DNA of 45,050 nt from Pseudomonadota bacterium (lineage in GTDB: Bacteria; Pseudomonadota; Gammaproteobacteria; Burkholderiales; Chitinibacteraceae), in assembly GCA_018261735.1 (NCBI GenBank), contig JAGTRM010000033.1, positions 1-45,050 on the forward strand. The letters are read 5' to 3'. Under the pieces are notes generated by a model that searched no databases, had not been told where the DNA came from, and saw only the letters and a list, made by a program, of their open reading frames with translations. Position 1 is the stretch's first letter; each line of letters begins with the position of its first letter. The translations under genes were made by a program, and so were the position numbers. Of the stretch, positions 17,303 through 24,684 are shown one piece after another.

Positions 17303-17979
17303 TCTTCGGACTCCCTGACTTCCATGACGTAGCCCATGCCGCGCATGGTATGGATCAACCGGGATTCAAAAGGGTCGTCGATCTTGGCCCGCAACCGGCG
17401 TACCGCCACTTCGACCACATTGGTATCGCTGTCAAAATTCATGTCCCATACCTGCGCCGCGATCATGGTGCGCGAAAGCACCTCACCCTGCCGTCGCAAC
17501 AGCAGACTGAGCAGCGCAAATTCCTTGGCGGTGAGATCGATGCGCGCGCCGCAACGGGTCACCCTGCGTTTGAGCAGATCCACTTCCAGATCGGCGAGTT
17601 GCAGCACATCCGGTTCACGCGTCTTGCCGCGCTTGAGCAGGGTGCGGATGCGCGCGACCAATTCGGAAAAGGCAAACGGTTTGACCAGGTAATCATCGGC
17701 GCCCAGTTCCAGCCCCCGCACCCGGTCTTCCACCTTGTCGCGCGCGGTCAGGAACAGCACGGGGGTTTCCTTGCTGCGGCGCAATTCGTCGAGCACGGAC
17801 CAGCCATCCTTGCCGGGCATCATCACATCCAGCACCACCAGATCGTAATCATCGCTGAGCGCCAGATGGCAGCCATCCACGCCATTGGCCGCGACATCCA
17901 CCACAAACCCCTGCTCCGAAATCCCTTTCTTCAAATACGCCCGCGTTTTTGCATCATCTTCAACGATCAGTAGCTTCAT
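17299..17979 (-). CDS. OmpR-family response regulator, CusR/CopR-like (copy 1)
   Basis: A 226-residue DNA-binding regulator. The receiver is about 1-120 with acidic pocket Asp8/Asp9, phospho-acceptor Asp51 (VVLDVMMPG) and Lys100 (YLVKPFAF). The winged-helix effector is about 130-220 ([18 protein letters not shown] is typical of CusR/CopR). About 85-90% of residues match the second copy at 20023-20697 by eye. The start lacks a clear Shine-Dalgarno sequence. Its likely operator at 18039-18054 lies between this gene and the divergent CzcE-family gene, suggesting autoregulation plus target control. Confidence 0.93.
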   Translation of the reverse strand: MKLLIVEDDAKTRAYLKKGISEQGFVVDVAANGVDGCHLALSDDYDLVVLDVMMPGKDGWSVLDELRRSKETPVLFLTARDKVEDRVRGLELGADDYLVKPFAFSELVARIRTLLKRGKTREPDVLQLADLEVDLLKRRVTRCGARIDLTAKEFALLSLLLRRQGEVLSRTMIAAQVWDMNFDSDTNVVEVAVRRLRAKIDDPFESRLIHTMRGMGYVMEVRESEE

Positions 17980-18038
17980 GTTAACCAGGGGGCTGTTTTA
18001 TATCTTGTTGATTATCCACGAGTATCCAATTGCTTGCG

Positions 18039-18054
18039 ATTACAAGTTTGTAAT
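18039..18054. promoter_or_regulatory. CopR/CusR-type operator in divergent promoter 1
   Basis: ATTACAAGTTTGTAAT, arms ATTACAA/TTGTAAT around a GT centre. The same motif recurs at 20756-20771 and 20888-20903. On the minus strand a GATAAT -10-like box (18011-18016) sits exactly 22 bp downstream, the same spacing as in module 2. Confidence 0.75.
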
Positions 18055-18169
18055 TTTCAGGTTCGCTTTTTGATAGGTACAGCTTGTTAACCTGTCGCTG
18101 TTCGCGGGAAATGCCCGAAGCCCCAGCCGGCCGCCGCAACGCAACTTCACTTAAATCAGGAGATACCCA

Positions 18170-18493
18170 ATGAAGCAACGCACCCTTGTTAAAGCCACTC
18201 TGGCCATGGCCGCCCTGTTTGCCGCCTCTGCCGTTTTTGCCGCCAGCGGCAATGGCACCCCGGTTGGCAGCCAGGCAAAGAATGCCCGGCAAGTGACCGT
18301 CACGCCCCAAACCGAATACCTGAATGTTCAGTCCGGTGATGTCCTGAACATTACCTTGGCTGATGGCAAAACGTTCAGCTGGAAGTTCGACACGCAGGCG
18401 AATTATGTCTCGCTCGCCGATATCGCCCCCCAGGGCGCCCGTGTCGATCCGAAGATCCGGGTCTATGTAAGCAGCCCTTCCGACGCCAGCTAA
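18170..18493 (+). CDS. CzcE-family periplasmic protein (copy 1)
   Basis: A 107-residue exported protein. A signal peptide ending near ASAVFAASG precedes a compact beta domain of about 80 residues with DVLNITLADGKTFSWKFD and ADIAPQGARVDPKIRVYVS, typical of CzcE-like heavy-metal-resistance proteins (PF16986-type). Cupriavidus CzcE binds copper through His ligands, but the mature part here has no His, Cys or Met, so classical soft-metal binding is unlikely. AGGAGA precedes the ATG. It is transcribed divergently from the first CusR/CusS pair, which probably controls it. Confidence 0.8.
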   Translation: MKQRTLVKATLAMAALFAASAVFAASGNGTPVGSQAKNARQVTVTPQTEYLNVQSGDVLNITLADGKTFSWKFDTQANYVSLADIAPQGARVDPKIRVYVSSPSDAS

Positions 18494-18517
18494 CCGGCCT
18501 GGCTTATTGGATTGGAT

Positions 18518-20020
18518 TTAGGTTCCGGCAGGAAAGACCAGCACGAACTGCGTTTTCTCGCCCAGCGTGCTGGTCACTTCAATATCACCGCCATGCAGCT
18601 GCATGATCGAGCGCACAATGGCCAATCCCAGCCCGGTTCCGTTCTTGCCCGGGGTTCGGGCCTTGTCGATGCTGTAAAAGCGGTCAAACAGACGCGGCAG
18701 ATGCTCCGGGGCGATGCCGGGCCCGGGATTGCAGATGCTGATCGTGACGACCTTTTCGCCGGCCTGCTTCAGCTCGACCCGGATCTTGCCACCCGCCGGC
18801 GTGTTCTGGATGGCATTGGCAATCAGGTTGCCCAGGGCGCGCCGCAGCAAGCCCTTGTCGGCAATGATTGCCGCTTGCCCCGTAATCTCAACGGAAAGTC
18901 CATGTTCCTCCACCAGCGCCTGGTAAAACTCGGTGACGCACTCGGCCTCCACTCGCAGATCGATCATTTCCTTCTGCAGTACGGCTTCGGCATTGTCAGC
19001 GCGGGCCAGAAACAGCATTTCCTCGATCATGCGCGAAAGGTCCTGATATTCCTCGACCGCGCATTCCAGGATTTCCTTGTATTCCTCGATCGTCCGCGCC
19101 TGGGATAGTGCAACCTGTGCTTGCAGCATCAGGCTGTTGATGGGGGTCCGCAGTTCGTGGGCCAGATCCGAGGATAGATCCGATTGCTTCTGGAAGGCAT
19201 CATCCAAGCGTGCCAGCATGCCGTTGAAAGCTTTCGCCAGCAGATAAAATTCTTCCGGCACTTCGCCCTCGGGCAAACGCTGGGACAGGTTGCTTGCAGT
19301 GATTTCACGCGCCGTCTGGGTAATGGCCGCCACCGGGGCCAAACCGCGTCTGGCAACCCAGATTCCCAGCACGGCCGCAACCAGCGTGCCCAGTACCACG
19401 GTCAAGAGCAGGATATACGCGCTTTCGCGCAGGGTCTGTCGGGTTTCATTGGTGGAAAGGCTCAAGCCAATCAGGATGTGCTGCGCATCTTCGCCCTTGC
19501 CTAGCCGCCCCCAGGCGGTGACCAAACGCACTGGCTCTTCGCTGTTTGTTTTCCAGAGCCTGGATGAAGCCGGGGCGGCGTCCTCCTGGCTGACGGGTTT
19601 CAGTGAGATGGGGCCATCCGGGCCAAGTGACGTGGAGCGGAACAAGGGTTTCCCTTCTTCATCCGCCAGCACCAGATGCACGGTCCGGCGCCCGCCGGTC
19701 AGGGCATTTCCCCAGTGCTGGTCCATTTCCCGAAGCTCATCCACGGTCTGCAAATCGCGCAAATAGCTGCGAATCAATTGAACGCGGCCAATCAACTCAT
19801 CCTGATCGCGATTTTCCAACTTGTGCACCAGCGCCAAATAGAGTGTGCTGCCGATTGCGGCCAGCAGCAGCAAGGACATCAGGGCAAACAGCGCGCCAAG
19901 ACGCTTGGTGATGGAAATGCCGGGGTGGGCTTTAGTCCGCACATTCCCGGCAGCCGGCGCAGGGTCGTTCAATGGAAGTGCTGACAGGGTGGAAAAAACC
20001 CCAAAGACATTGCGCATCAT
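18518..20020 (-). CDS. Heavy-metal sensor histidine kinase, CusS-like (copy 2)
   Basis: A 500-residue paralogue of the kinase at 15806-17302 with the same layout: membrane segments at about 44-66 and 202-222, periplasmic sensor, HAMP, His288 in [14 protein letters not shown]-box [14 protein letters not shown], and G2 [12 protein letters not shown]. By eye about three quarters of positions match copy 1. The catalytic core is most conserved; the N-terminal 35 residues and parts of the periplasmic loop differ, so the two may sense different ligands or thresholds. It starts 2 nt after the regulator stop and converges on the first CzcE-family gene with only 24 bp between. Confidence 0.92.
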   Translation of the reverse strand: MMRNVFGVFSTLSALPLNDPAPAAGNVRTKAHPGISITKRLGALFALMSLLLLAAIGSTLYLALVHKLENRDQDELIGRVQLIRSYLRDLQTVDELREMDQHWGNALTGGRRTVHLVLADEEGKPLFRSTSLGPDGPISLKPVSQEDAAPASSRLWKTNSEEPVRLVTAWGRLGKGEDAQHILIGLSLSTNETRQTLRESAYILLLTVVLGTLVAAVLGIWVARRGLAPVAAITQTAREITASNLSQRLPEGEVPEEFYLLAKAFNGMLARLDDAFQKQSDLSSDLAHELRTPINSLMLQAQVALSQARTIEEYKEILECAVEEYQDLSRMIEEMLFLARADNAEAVLQKEMIDLRVEAECVTEFYQALVEEHGLSVEITGQAAIIADKGLLRRALGNLIANAIQNTPAGGKIRVELKQAGEKVVTISICNPGPGIAPEHLPRLFDRFYSIDKARTPGKNGTGLGLAIVRSIMQLHGGDIEVTSTLGEKTQFVLVFPAGT

Positions 20021-20022
20021 GC

Positions 20023-20697
20023 TCAGAACTCCCCGACCTCCATCACATACCCCATTCCGCGTATGGTATGGATCAGTTTGGCTTCGAAAGCATCATCGAT
20101 CTTGGCCCGCAATCGCCGCACTGCTACCTCGACGACATTGGTATCGCTGTCAAAATTCATGTCCCAGACCTGCGCCGCGATCATGGTGCGCGAAAGCACT
20201 TCGCCCTGCCGCCGCATCAACAGGCTCAACAGGGCAAATTCCTTGGCGGTGAGATCGATGCGCTGGCCCGAACGAGCAACCTTGCGGCGCAACAGATCCA
20301 CTTCCAGATCGGCCAGATGCAGCACATCCGGTTCGCGCGTCTTTCCGCGCTTGAGCAGGGTACGGATGCGCGCCACCAGCTCGGAAAAAGCAAAGGGCTT
20401 GATCAGGTAATCGTCGGCACCCAGCTCCAGCCCGCGCACCCGCTCTTCCACTTTGTCGCGGGCGGTCAGGAACAGCACCGGCGTTTCCTTGTTCCGGCGC
20501 AAGGCGGTTACAACCGACCAGCCATCCATGCCGGGCATCATCACATCCAGCACGATCAGATCGTAGTCGCCGGTCAGCGCCAGATGGTTGCCATCCACGC
20601 CATTGGCCGCCGTGTCCACAACAAACCCCTGCTCTGAAAGACCCTGCTTCAGATAAGAACGGGTTTTTGCGTCATCTTCGACAATCAGCAGCTTCAT
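20023..20697 (-). CDS. OmpR-family response regulator, CusR/CopR-like (copy 2)
   Basis: A 224-residue paralogue of the regulator at 17299-17979, with Asp8/Asp9, Asp51 (VLDVMMPG) and Lys100 (YLIKPFAF). The C-terminal winged helix is almost identical, including the stretch [16 protein letters not shown], so both regulators should recognise the same operator and could cross-regulate. I use the ATG at 20697 (MKLLIVEDD) to match copy 1; a frame reaching 20736 would add 13 unrelated residues. GGCGGA upstream is a weak Shine-Dalgarno match. Confidence 0.93.
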   Translation of the reverse strand: MKLLIVEDDAKTRSYLKQGLSEQGFVVDTAANGVDGNHLALTGDYDLIVLDVMMPGMDGWSVVTALRRNKETPVLFLTARDKVEERVRGLELGADDYLIKPFAFSELVARIRTLLKRGKTREPDVLHLADLEVDLLRRKVARSGQRIDLTAKEFALLSLLMRRQGEVLSRTMIAAQVWDMNFDSDTNVVEVAVRRLRAKIDDAFEAKLIHTIRGMGYVMEVGEF

Positions 20698-20755
20698 GTT
20701 GAATCCGCCATGCATTACAGCATATTGATTATCCACGGGTATTTGCAGGGAAGTG

Positions 20756-20771
20756 ATTACAAATTTGTAAT
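20756..20771. promoter_or_regulatory. CopR/CusR-type operator, regulator-proximal, module 2
   Basis: ATTACAAATTTGTAAT, a perfect 16-bp palindrome. The GATAAT box for the regulator gene is 22 bp downstream on the minus strand, as in module 1. Confidence 0.8.
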
Positions 20772-20887
20772 ATCGGCTTGTCGGAAAACCCGCCCAGACA
20801 GAACCCGGAAACGGCTTGAACCATTTCGCCAGCGGGCTTTTTTAGTCGTCACCGAGGAAGAAAAAGGCGCAACGCCGGTCGTCAGTC

Positions 20888-20903
20888 ATTACAGATTTGT
20901 AAT
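20888..20903. promoter_or_regulatory. CopR/CusR-type operator, czcE-proximal, module 2
   Basis: ATTACAGATTTGTAAT, 131 bp upstream of the second CzcE-family ATG. It differs from the perfect palindrome by one base. Confidence 0.75.
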
Positions 20904-21034
20904 CCTCTTGTTCGTTTTTTCATCAGGGATGCCTTGTTACCATGATGTTGTCAGCGGGGATGTCAAACGCATCAATCTGTACCCGCGGCTTTGCTTTTTG
21001 TAATCGAGATTTTGCTTTAGCAAGGAGAATCAAA

Positions 21035-21370
21035 ATGAAGCCTATGAAGCAACTCATCCTTATCACATCATCCCTGGCCTTTGCCGCCCTGCTTGGTAGC
21101 GCCACGGCCTTCGCTGCGGATGCCAGCGGCACGGCCGTGACCAAAGTACCCGCTCGTACCAAGGTGATCAACGTTACGGATAAAACCAGGTACGTCAACG
21201 CTATTCACGGCCAAGTACTGCGCTTCAAGCTGTCCGACGGCACCGATTTCGCCTGGAAATTTGATGGCACCACCAACTATGTGAACTTGCCGGATATCGC
21301 GCCCAAGGGTTCGATGGCGCCGAATATCCGGGTCTACGTGGGAAGCAAGCCGGGTGAATCCAACGACTAG
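21035..21370 (+). CDS. CzcE-family periplasmic protein (copy 2)
   Basis: A 111-residue exported paralogue of the protein at 18170. The signal peptide ends near GSATAFAADA. The domain carries QVLRFKLSDGTDFAWKFDG and DIAPKGSMAPNIRVYVGS. Less than half of mature positions match copy 1, much less than the neighbouring regulator pair. The mature region has one His, one Met and no Cys. The ATG at 21035 is chosen because AAGGAGA precedes it; an upstream frame from 20942 lies in the operator region and is not credible. Control by the CusR-like regulators through the box at 20888 is likely. Confidence 0.8.
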   Translation: MKPMKQLILITSSLAFAALLGSATAFAADASGTAVTKVPARTKVINVTDKTRYVNAIHGQVLRFKLSDGTDFAWKFDGTTNYVNLPDIAPKGSMAPNIRVYVGSKPGESND

Positions 21371-21524
21371 CCCGCTTCGATTCCACGGCTTGACCGTCGC
21401 AATGACTGTGCGGAACGTGCAGACCTTCTTCCACCAACGTAGTCGACGAGAGCGCCTGCACAGGTAATATTCGCCAGCCGGACGGAAAAGCGGCGCGTTT
21501 CGTCGCGGAATGCGCCAGCAAAAT

Positions 21525-21547
21525 GAGCCGCAATTTGCGGCTCTTTT
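21525..21547. terminator. Probable bidirectional terminator between czcE copy 2 and the chemoreceptor
   Basis: Stem GAGCCGC/GCGGCTC with loop AATTT, followed by TTTT on the plus strand and ATTTT on the minus strand. It lies between two convergent genes. Confidence 0.8.
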
Positions 21548-21585
21548 GCTTGATTCCGGGCACCAAGATCATGCCCCCGTGCGGA

Positions 21586-23196
21586 TCAGACCCTAAAGCG
21601 CGCCACCGACTGGCGCAGTTCGGCGGCCAGCCGCTCCAGCATCAGCACGTTTTCGTTGGCGGCGCGCACCGATTGCGCCGATTCCTCGACCATGCTGGAA
21701 ATCTGTTCGACGTTGCTTGCCACGCTGCCGCTGGCCTGGCTTTGCTCGGTCGTGGCATTGGCCACTTCGCGGATCTTGCCCAGCGCCACCACCGAGGCTT
21801 CGCTGATCTGGCGCAGCGCTTCGCCGGCCTTGCCGGCCATTTCCACCCCGAGTGCCACCTGCGGACCGACGGCCTGCATGCCGTTCACCACGGCCGAGGT
21901 GTCGACGTTGATGGCCTGGATCATGTGGGCAATCTGCCCGGTGGCCTGGCTGGTGCGTTCGGCCAGCTTGCGCACTTCGTCCGCCACCACGGCAAAGCCG
22001 CGACCCTGTTCACCCGCGCGCGCGGCTTCGATCGCCGCATTCAGCGCCAAGAGGTTGGTCTGGTCGGCAATTTCCTTGATCACGCCGGCAATGCCGCCGA
22101 TTTCACGCGTGCGCGCTACCAGCCCACCAATCAAGCCGGATGCCTCATCCACATGTCCTGCCGCACGGCTGATCTCGCTGCTCGCCTGGCGCACTAGGCT
22201 TTCGCCCTGGCTCGCCAGTTGAGTGGCATGGGTAGAGTTGGTCTCGGTTTCTTTGGCGCTGAGCGAGATGTGGTCGATGCTGACCGCCATCTGCTCAATG
22301 GCGGCTGCTGTGGAGGAAATGGCATCGGAAGAGTGCTTGGACGCATCGTTGATCTGCTCCATCTGTCCGGACAGGCTGTTCGAGGCTTGCCCCACCCGAT
22401 CGGCGTTGTGCTGGATGCTCTCGATGATGCCGCGCAGGCTGGTCTGCATGACCTGGATCGATTCCATCAGACTGCCCGGCGTCCCGGTGCTGCTGATCTG
22501 CTGGCTCAGATCCCCGCCAGCGATGGTCTTGGCCATCGCGGCCGCATACTCCGGCTCGCCACCCAAGGCCCGGTAGATCTTGCGCGCCATGACCACGGCC
22601 CCTGCGATCACGACCGCAAAGATGGCCAGTCCGATCAGGATGAAGCGCAGTGCATTGCTCCAGTAAGCCTGGTCAATGTCATCGGCAAACTGGCCGAAAC
22701 CGATAATCCAGCCCCATTCCGGGATTTTGACCAGGCCGTTGATCTTGGGCACATCCACCTCGCCCTTGGGGCGTTTGGTCTGGATTTCCACCAATGCCAG
22801 ATCGCTTGTTTTCAGTGCATCGAGGTAGACCTGCATCGTCGTGCGGCCATCGGCACCCTTGGGGCCCATATCCACCTTGCCGACTTTGCGCTCATCCGCA
22901 TGAACCAGCACCGTTCCGGCCATATCGCGAACCAGCACGTAATCATCGCCCTTACGCAAGCCAGCAATGGCTTGCTTGGCCTTGGTCTGCGCCTCGTCCC
23001 GGCTTAGCGTACCGGCCTTTTCCTGCGCAATAAAAATCCCGACCTGCTGGCCAACCATGCTTACCATCAAGCGGATTTGGGTTTGCCGATCTTCCAGCAT
23101 GCTCGAGCGTATGGTTTGCAGTGCAATCAGAACGAGAACCAGTGCGCCCAGAGCCGCAAACCCTACAATCAAGCCCAAACGGGTAGAGAGTTTCAT
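21586..23196 (-). CDS. Methyl-accepting chemotaxis protein with periplasmic Cache domain
   Basis: A 536-residue chemoreceptor. The first membrane segment is at about 8-30; a periplasmic single-Cache (sCache_2-type) sensor follows at about 35-180 ([37 protein letters not shown]). The second membrane segment is near 190-212, then HAMP and a signalling domain with the family hairpin [20 protein letters not shown] and [15 protein letters not shown]. It would pass periplasmic ligand signals to CheW/CheA. I use the ATG at 23196 (MKLSTRLGL); GTG at 23232 or ATG at 23217 could add up to 12 residues, and no site has a strong Shine-Dalgarno. Cache receptors often sense organic acids or amino acids; the ligand is unknown. 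Confidence 0.9.
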   Translation of the reverse strand: MKLSTRLGLIVGFAALGALVLVLIALQTIRSSMLEDRQTQIRLMVSMVGQQVGIFIAQEKAGTLSRDEAQTKAKQAIAGLRKGDDYVLVRDMAGTVLVHADERKVGKVDMGPKGADGRTTMQVYLDALKTSDLALVEIQTKRPKGEVDVPKINGLVKIPEWGWIIGFGQFADDIDQAYWSNALRFILIGLAIFAVVIAGAVVMARKIYRALGGEPEYAAAMAKTIAGGDLSQQISSTGTPGSLMESIQVMQTSLRGIIESIQHNADRVGQASNSLSGQMEQINDASKHSSDAISSTAAAIEQMAVSIDHISLSAKETETNSTHATQLASQGESLVRQASSEISRAAGHVDEASGLIGGLVARTREIGGIAGVIKEIADQTNLLALNAAIEAARAGEQGRGFAVVADEVRKLAERTSQATGQIAHMIQAINVDTSAVVNGMQAVGPQVALGVEMAGKAGEALRQISEASVVALGKIREVANATTEQSQASGSVASNVEQISSMVEESAQSVRAANENVLMLERLAAELRQSVARFRV

Positions 23197-23514
23197 ATTA
23201 AAAACGGTCCAAAACATTTCAGGGGCAGACACATTAGTTCATTTATCTCGCAATGCACAGTCAGCAATTAACAAGCATGGCGAAACCATTAACTTCGGTG
23301 ATATTTCTTTGGCCTTAATATTGAAACGGTTTCGGGCTGGAAATAGTCACGCGGCGGGTTTGTTGCTCAAGAGCCACCATCGGCGTGCAAGGTTTTGGCT
23401 CCTTTGCGGCATCTACACTGTTTCTGATCAAACGTTACCTACAAAACGAACAAATCCCGGGCGCTGTGAGCGCTGCCGGGATTTGTAACGAGTGGGTTTG
23501 GGAAGTTCAGGAAT
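23197..23514. other. 318-bp gap between bioB and the chemoreceptor
   Basis: It holds the bioB terminator (23450-23486) and, nearer the chemoreceptor, its promoter region. A short palindrome GAAAC-g-GTTTC is present near 23325. No sigma-28-type flagellar promoter was recognised and no gene is seen. Confidence 0.6.
23450..23486 (-). terminator. Terminator after bioB
   Basis: Arms ACAAATCCCGG and CCGGGATTTGT enclose a loop that itself contains GCGCT/AGCGC. On the minus strand the stem is followed by a T-rich stretch (TCGTTTTGT). It lies 28 bp beyond the bioB stop. Confidence 0.8.
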
Positions 23515-24507
23515 TTATTGAAAAGCACCCACGGGTTCCGGAGAGCTTGCACGTCCAATCCGCTGGAACATGGCCTTGTCCTCGGCGATGCCGGCGCCCA
23601 GCGTGGTCAGGTAGTCCCCAACCAGTGCCGCACTCACACCCGCGCCCAGCGCTTTTTCCTGGATGTGGAAAATCAGGTTGCGTCCGCCGGCGAAACGCAG
23701 ATGGGCGGTGGGGTTGATGAAGCGGAACAAGGCGATGGTCACCAGGATTTCATCGTCCGAGAGCGGCGAGCTGCCTTGCAAGGGCGTGCCTTCAATCGGG
23801 TTGAGGATATTGATCGGGATGGAATCAATCGCCATTTCGCGCAGGACAAACGCCATCTCAATGCGCTGCGCCATGGTTTCGCCCATGCCGAAAATCCCGC
23901 CGCTGCAAATCTTCATGCCCAGCGCTTGCGCTTCGCGGATCGTGCGCTGTTTTTCCTCGAAGGTATGCGTGGTGCACAGATTCGTAAAATGCGATGGTGC
24001 GGTTTCGATATTGCAGTGATAGCGCTCGACGCCTGCTGCTTTGAGTTTTTGCAGCTCAGGCGTGCGCAACAGGCCCATCGAGGCGCACAGCGCGATGTCG
24101 CATTCCTTGCTGATCGCCTCGTATATCTTGCACGCTTCCTGCACTTGTTTGGGTTTGAGCGCCCGGCCACTGGTAACCAGCGAAAAGCGGCCCACGCCCT
24201 TGCTGTGGTTCTCCAGCGCCAGCTTCAAGCCTTCTTCTGCGCTCACCAGCTTGTATTCGGGCACGCCGGTCTTGAAATGGCGCGATTGCGAGCACCATTT
24301 GCAATCTTCGGAGCAGCGCCCCGATTGCGCATTCATGATCGAGCACAGGTCGATCCGGTCACCCATGAAACGGGCGCGGATCTGGTCCGCCGCCGCGTAC
24401 AGGGCTTCTTTTTCGGTGGTTTCCGACAAAGTCAGGGCTTCGTCCGTGCTGATTTGGCCACCGGCCAGAATCCGCATCTTGAGCGCTTCGATCTGTTCAA
24501 CATTCAT
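23515..24507 (-). CDS. bioB: Biotin synthase (radical SAM)
   Basis: A 330-residue radical-SAM enzyme that inserts sulfur into dethiobiotin to make biotin. The [4Fe-4S] ligands are Cys65, Cys69 and Cys72 in GRCSEDCKWCSQS. Other family motifs: KICSGGIFGMGETMAQRIEM, INILNPIEGTPLQG, HLRFAGGRNL. The text around the cluster (CSIMNAQSGRCSEDCKWCSQ, and CTTHTFEEK later) is closer to what I recall of Bacteroidetes/Firmicutes-type BioB than to the usual proteobacterial LLSIKTGxCPEDC form, which hints at horizontal origin. No other bio genes are adjacent. No clear Shine-Dalgarno precedes the ATG. It is divergent from recD. Confidence 0.93.
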   Translation of the reverse strand: MNVEQIEALKMRILAGGQISTDEALTLSETTEKEALYAAADQIRARFMGDRIDLCSIMNAQSGRCSEDCKWCSQSRHFKTGVPEYKLVSAEEGLKLALENHSKGVGRFSLVTSGRALKPKQVQEACKIYEAISKECDIALCASMGLLRTPELQKLKAAGVERYHCNIETAPSHFTNLCTTHTFEEKQRTIREAQALGMKICSGGIFGMGETMAQRIEMAFVLREMAIDSIPINILNPIEGTPLQGSSPLSDDEILVTIALFRFINPTAHLRFAGGRNLIFHIQEKALGAGVSAALVGDYLTTLGAGIAEDKAMFQRIGRASSPEPVGAFQ

Positions 24508-24684
24508 GGTGTGATTGACTCAATATCGGCATGCCAGGCAAAGGCATGGTGAGGTTGGAAATAACCCTGTATGTCGGCAGGGTTTTACGAGGAATTGTAC
24601 ATGGACCGGCCGCCCGCGAAGACCACACCGAGAAACGCAACAGCACTTCCTGCCGGCGGGGGAGATTGGTTTAAGATAAGCCAC

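Larger units (their letters stand above)
20698..21034. other. 337-bp divergent control region of module 2
   Basis: It holds two ATTACA-N4-TGTAAT operators, a minus-strand GATAAT -10-like box at 20728-20733 for the regulator, and about 115 bp between the boxes absent from module 1, which has a single operator in a 190-bp region. The text flanking the outer edges (CGTGGATAATC near the regulator; the TTGTTCG-T-rich stretch towards czcE) is shared with module 1, confirming duplication. No gene is seen. Confidence 0.75.
15806..21370. repeat. Tandem duplication of a sensor-regulator-CzcE module
   Basis: Unit 1 (15806-18493) and unit 2 (18518-21370) have the same arrangement: kinase and regulator on the minus strand, operator region, CzcE-family gene on the plus strand. 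Regulators are about 85-90% alike, kinases about 75%, effector proteins under half. This looks like an old direct duplication followed by faster divergence of the effector. Confidence 0.85.

Noticed and set aside
20785..20845. Possible terminator AACCCGC...GCGGGCTTTTTT between the two operators of module 2
   Set aside because: The loop would be about 40 nt and no gene ends there, so the match is probably accidental.
24508..24684. A BirA-type biotin operator between bioB and recD
   Set aside because: I found no TTGTAAACC/GGTTTACAA-like dyad; only an isolated TTGTAC and GGTTTA are present, not in the proper arrangement.
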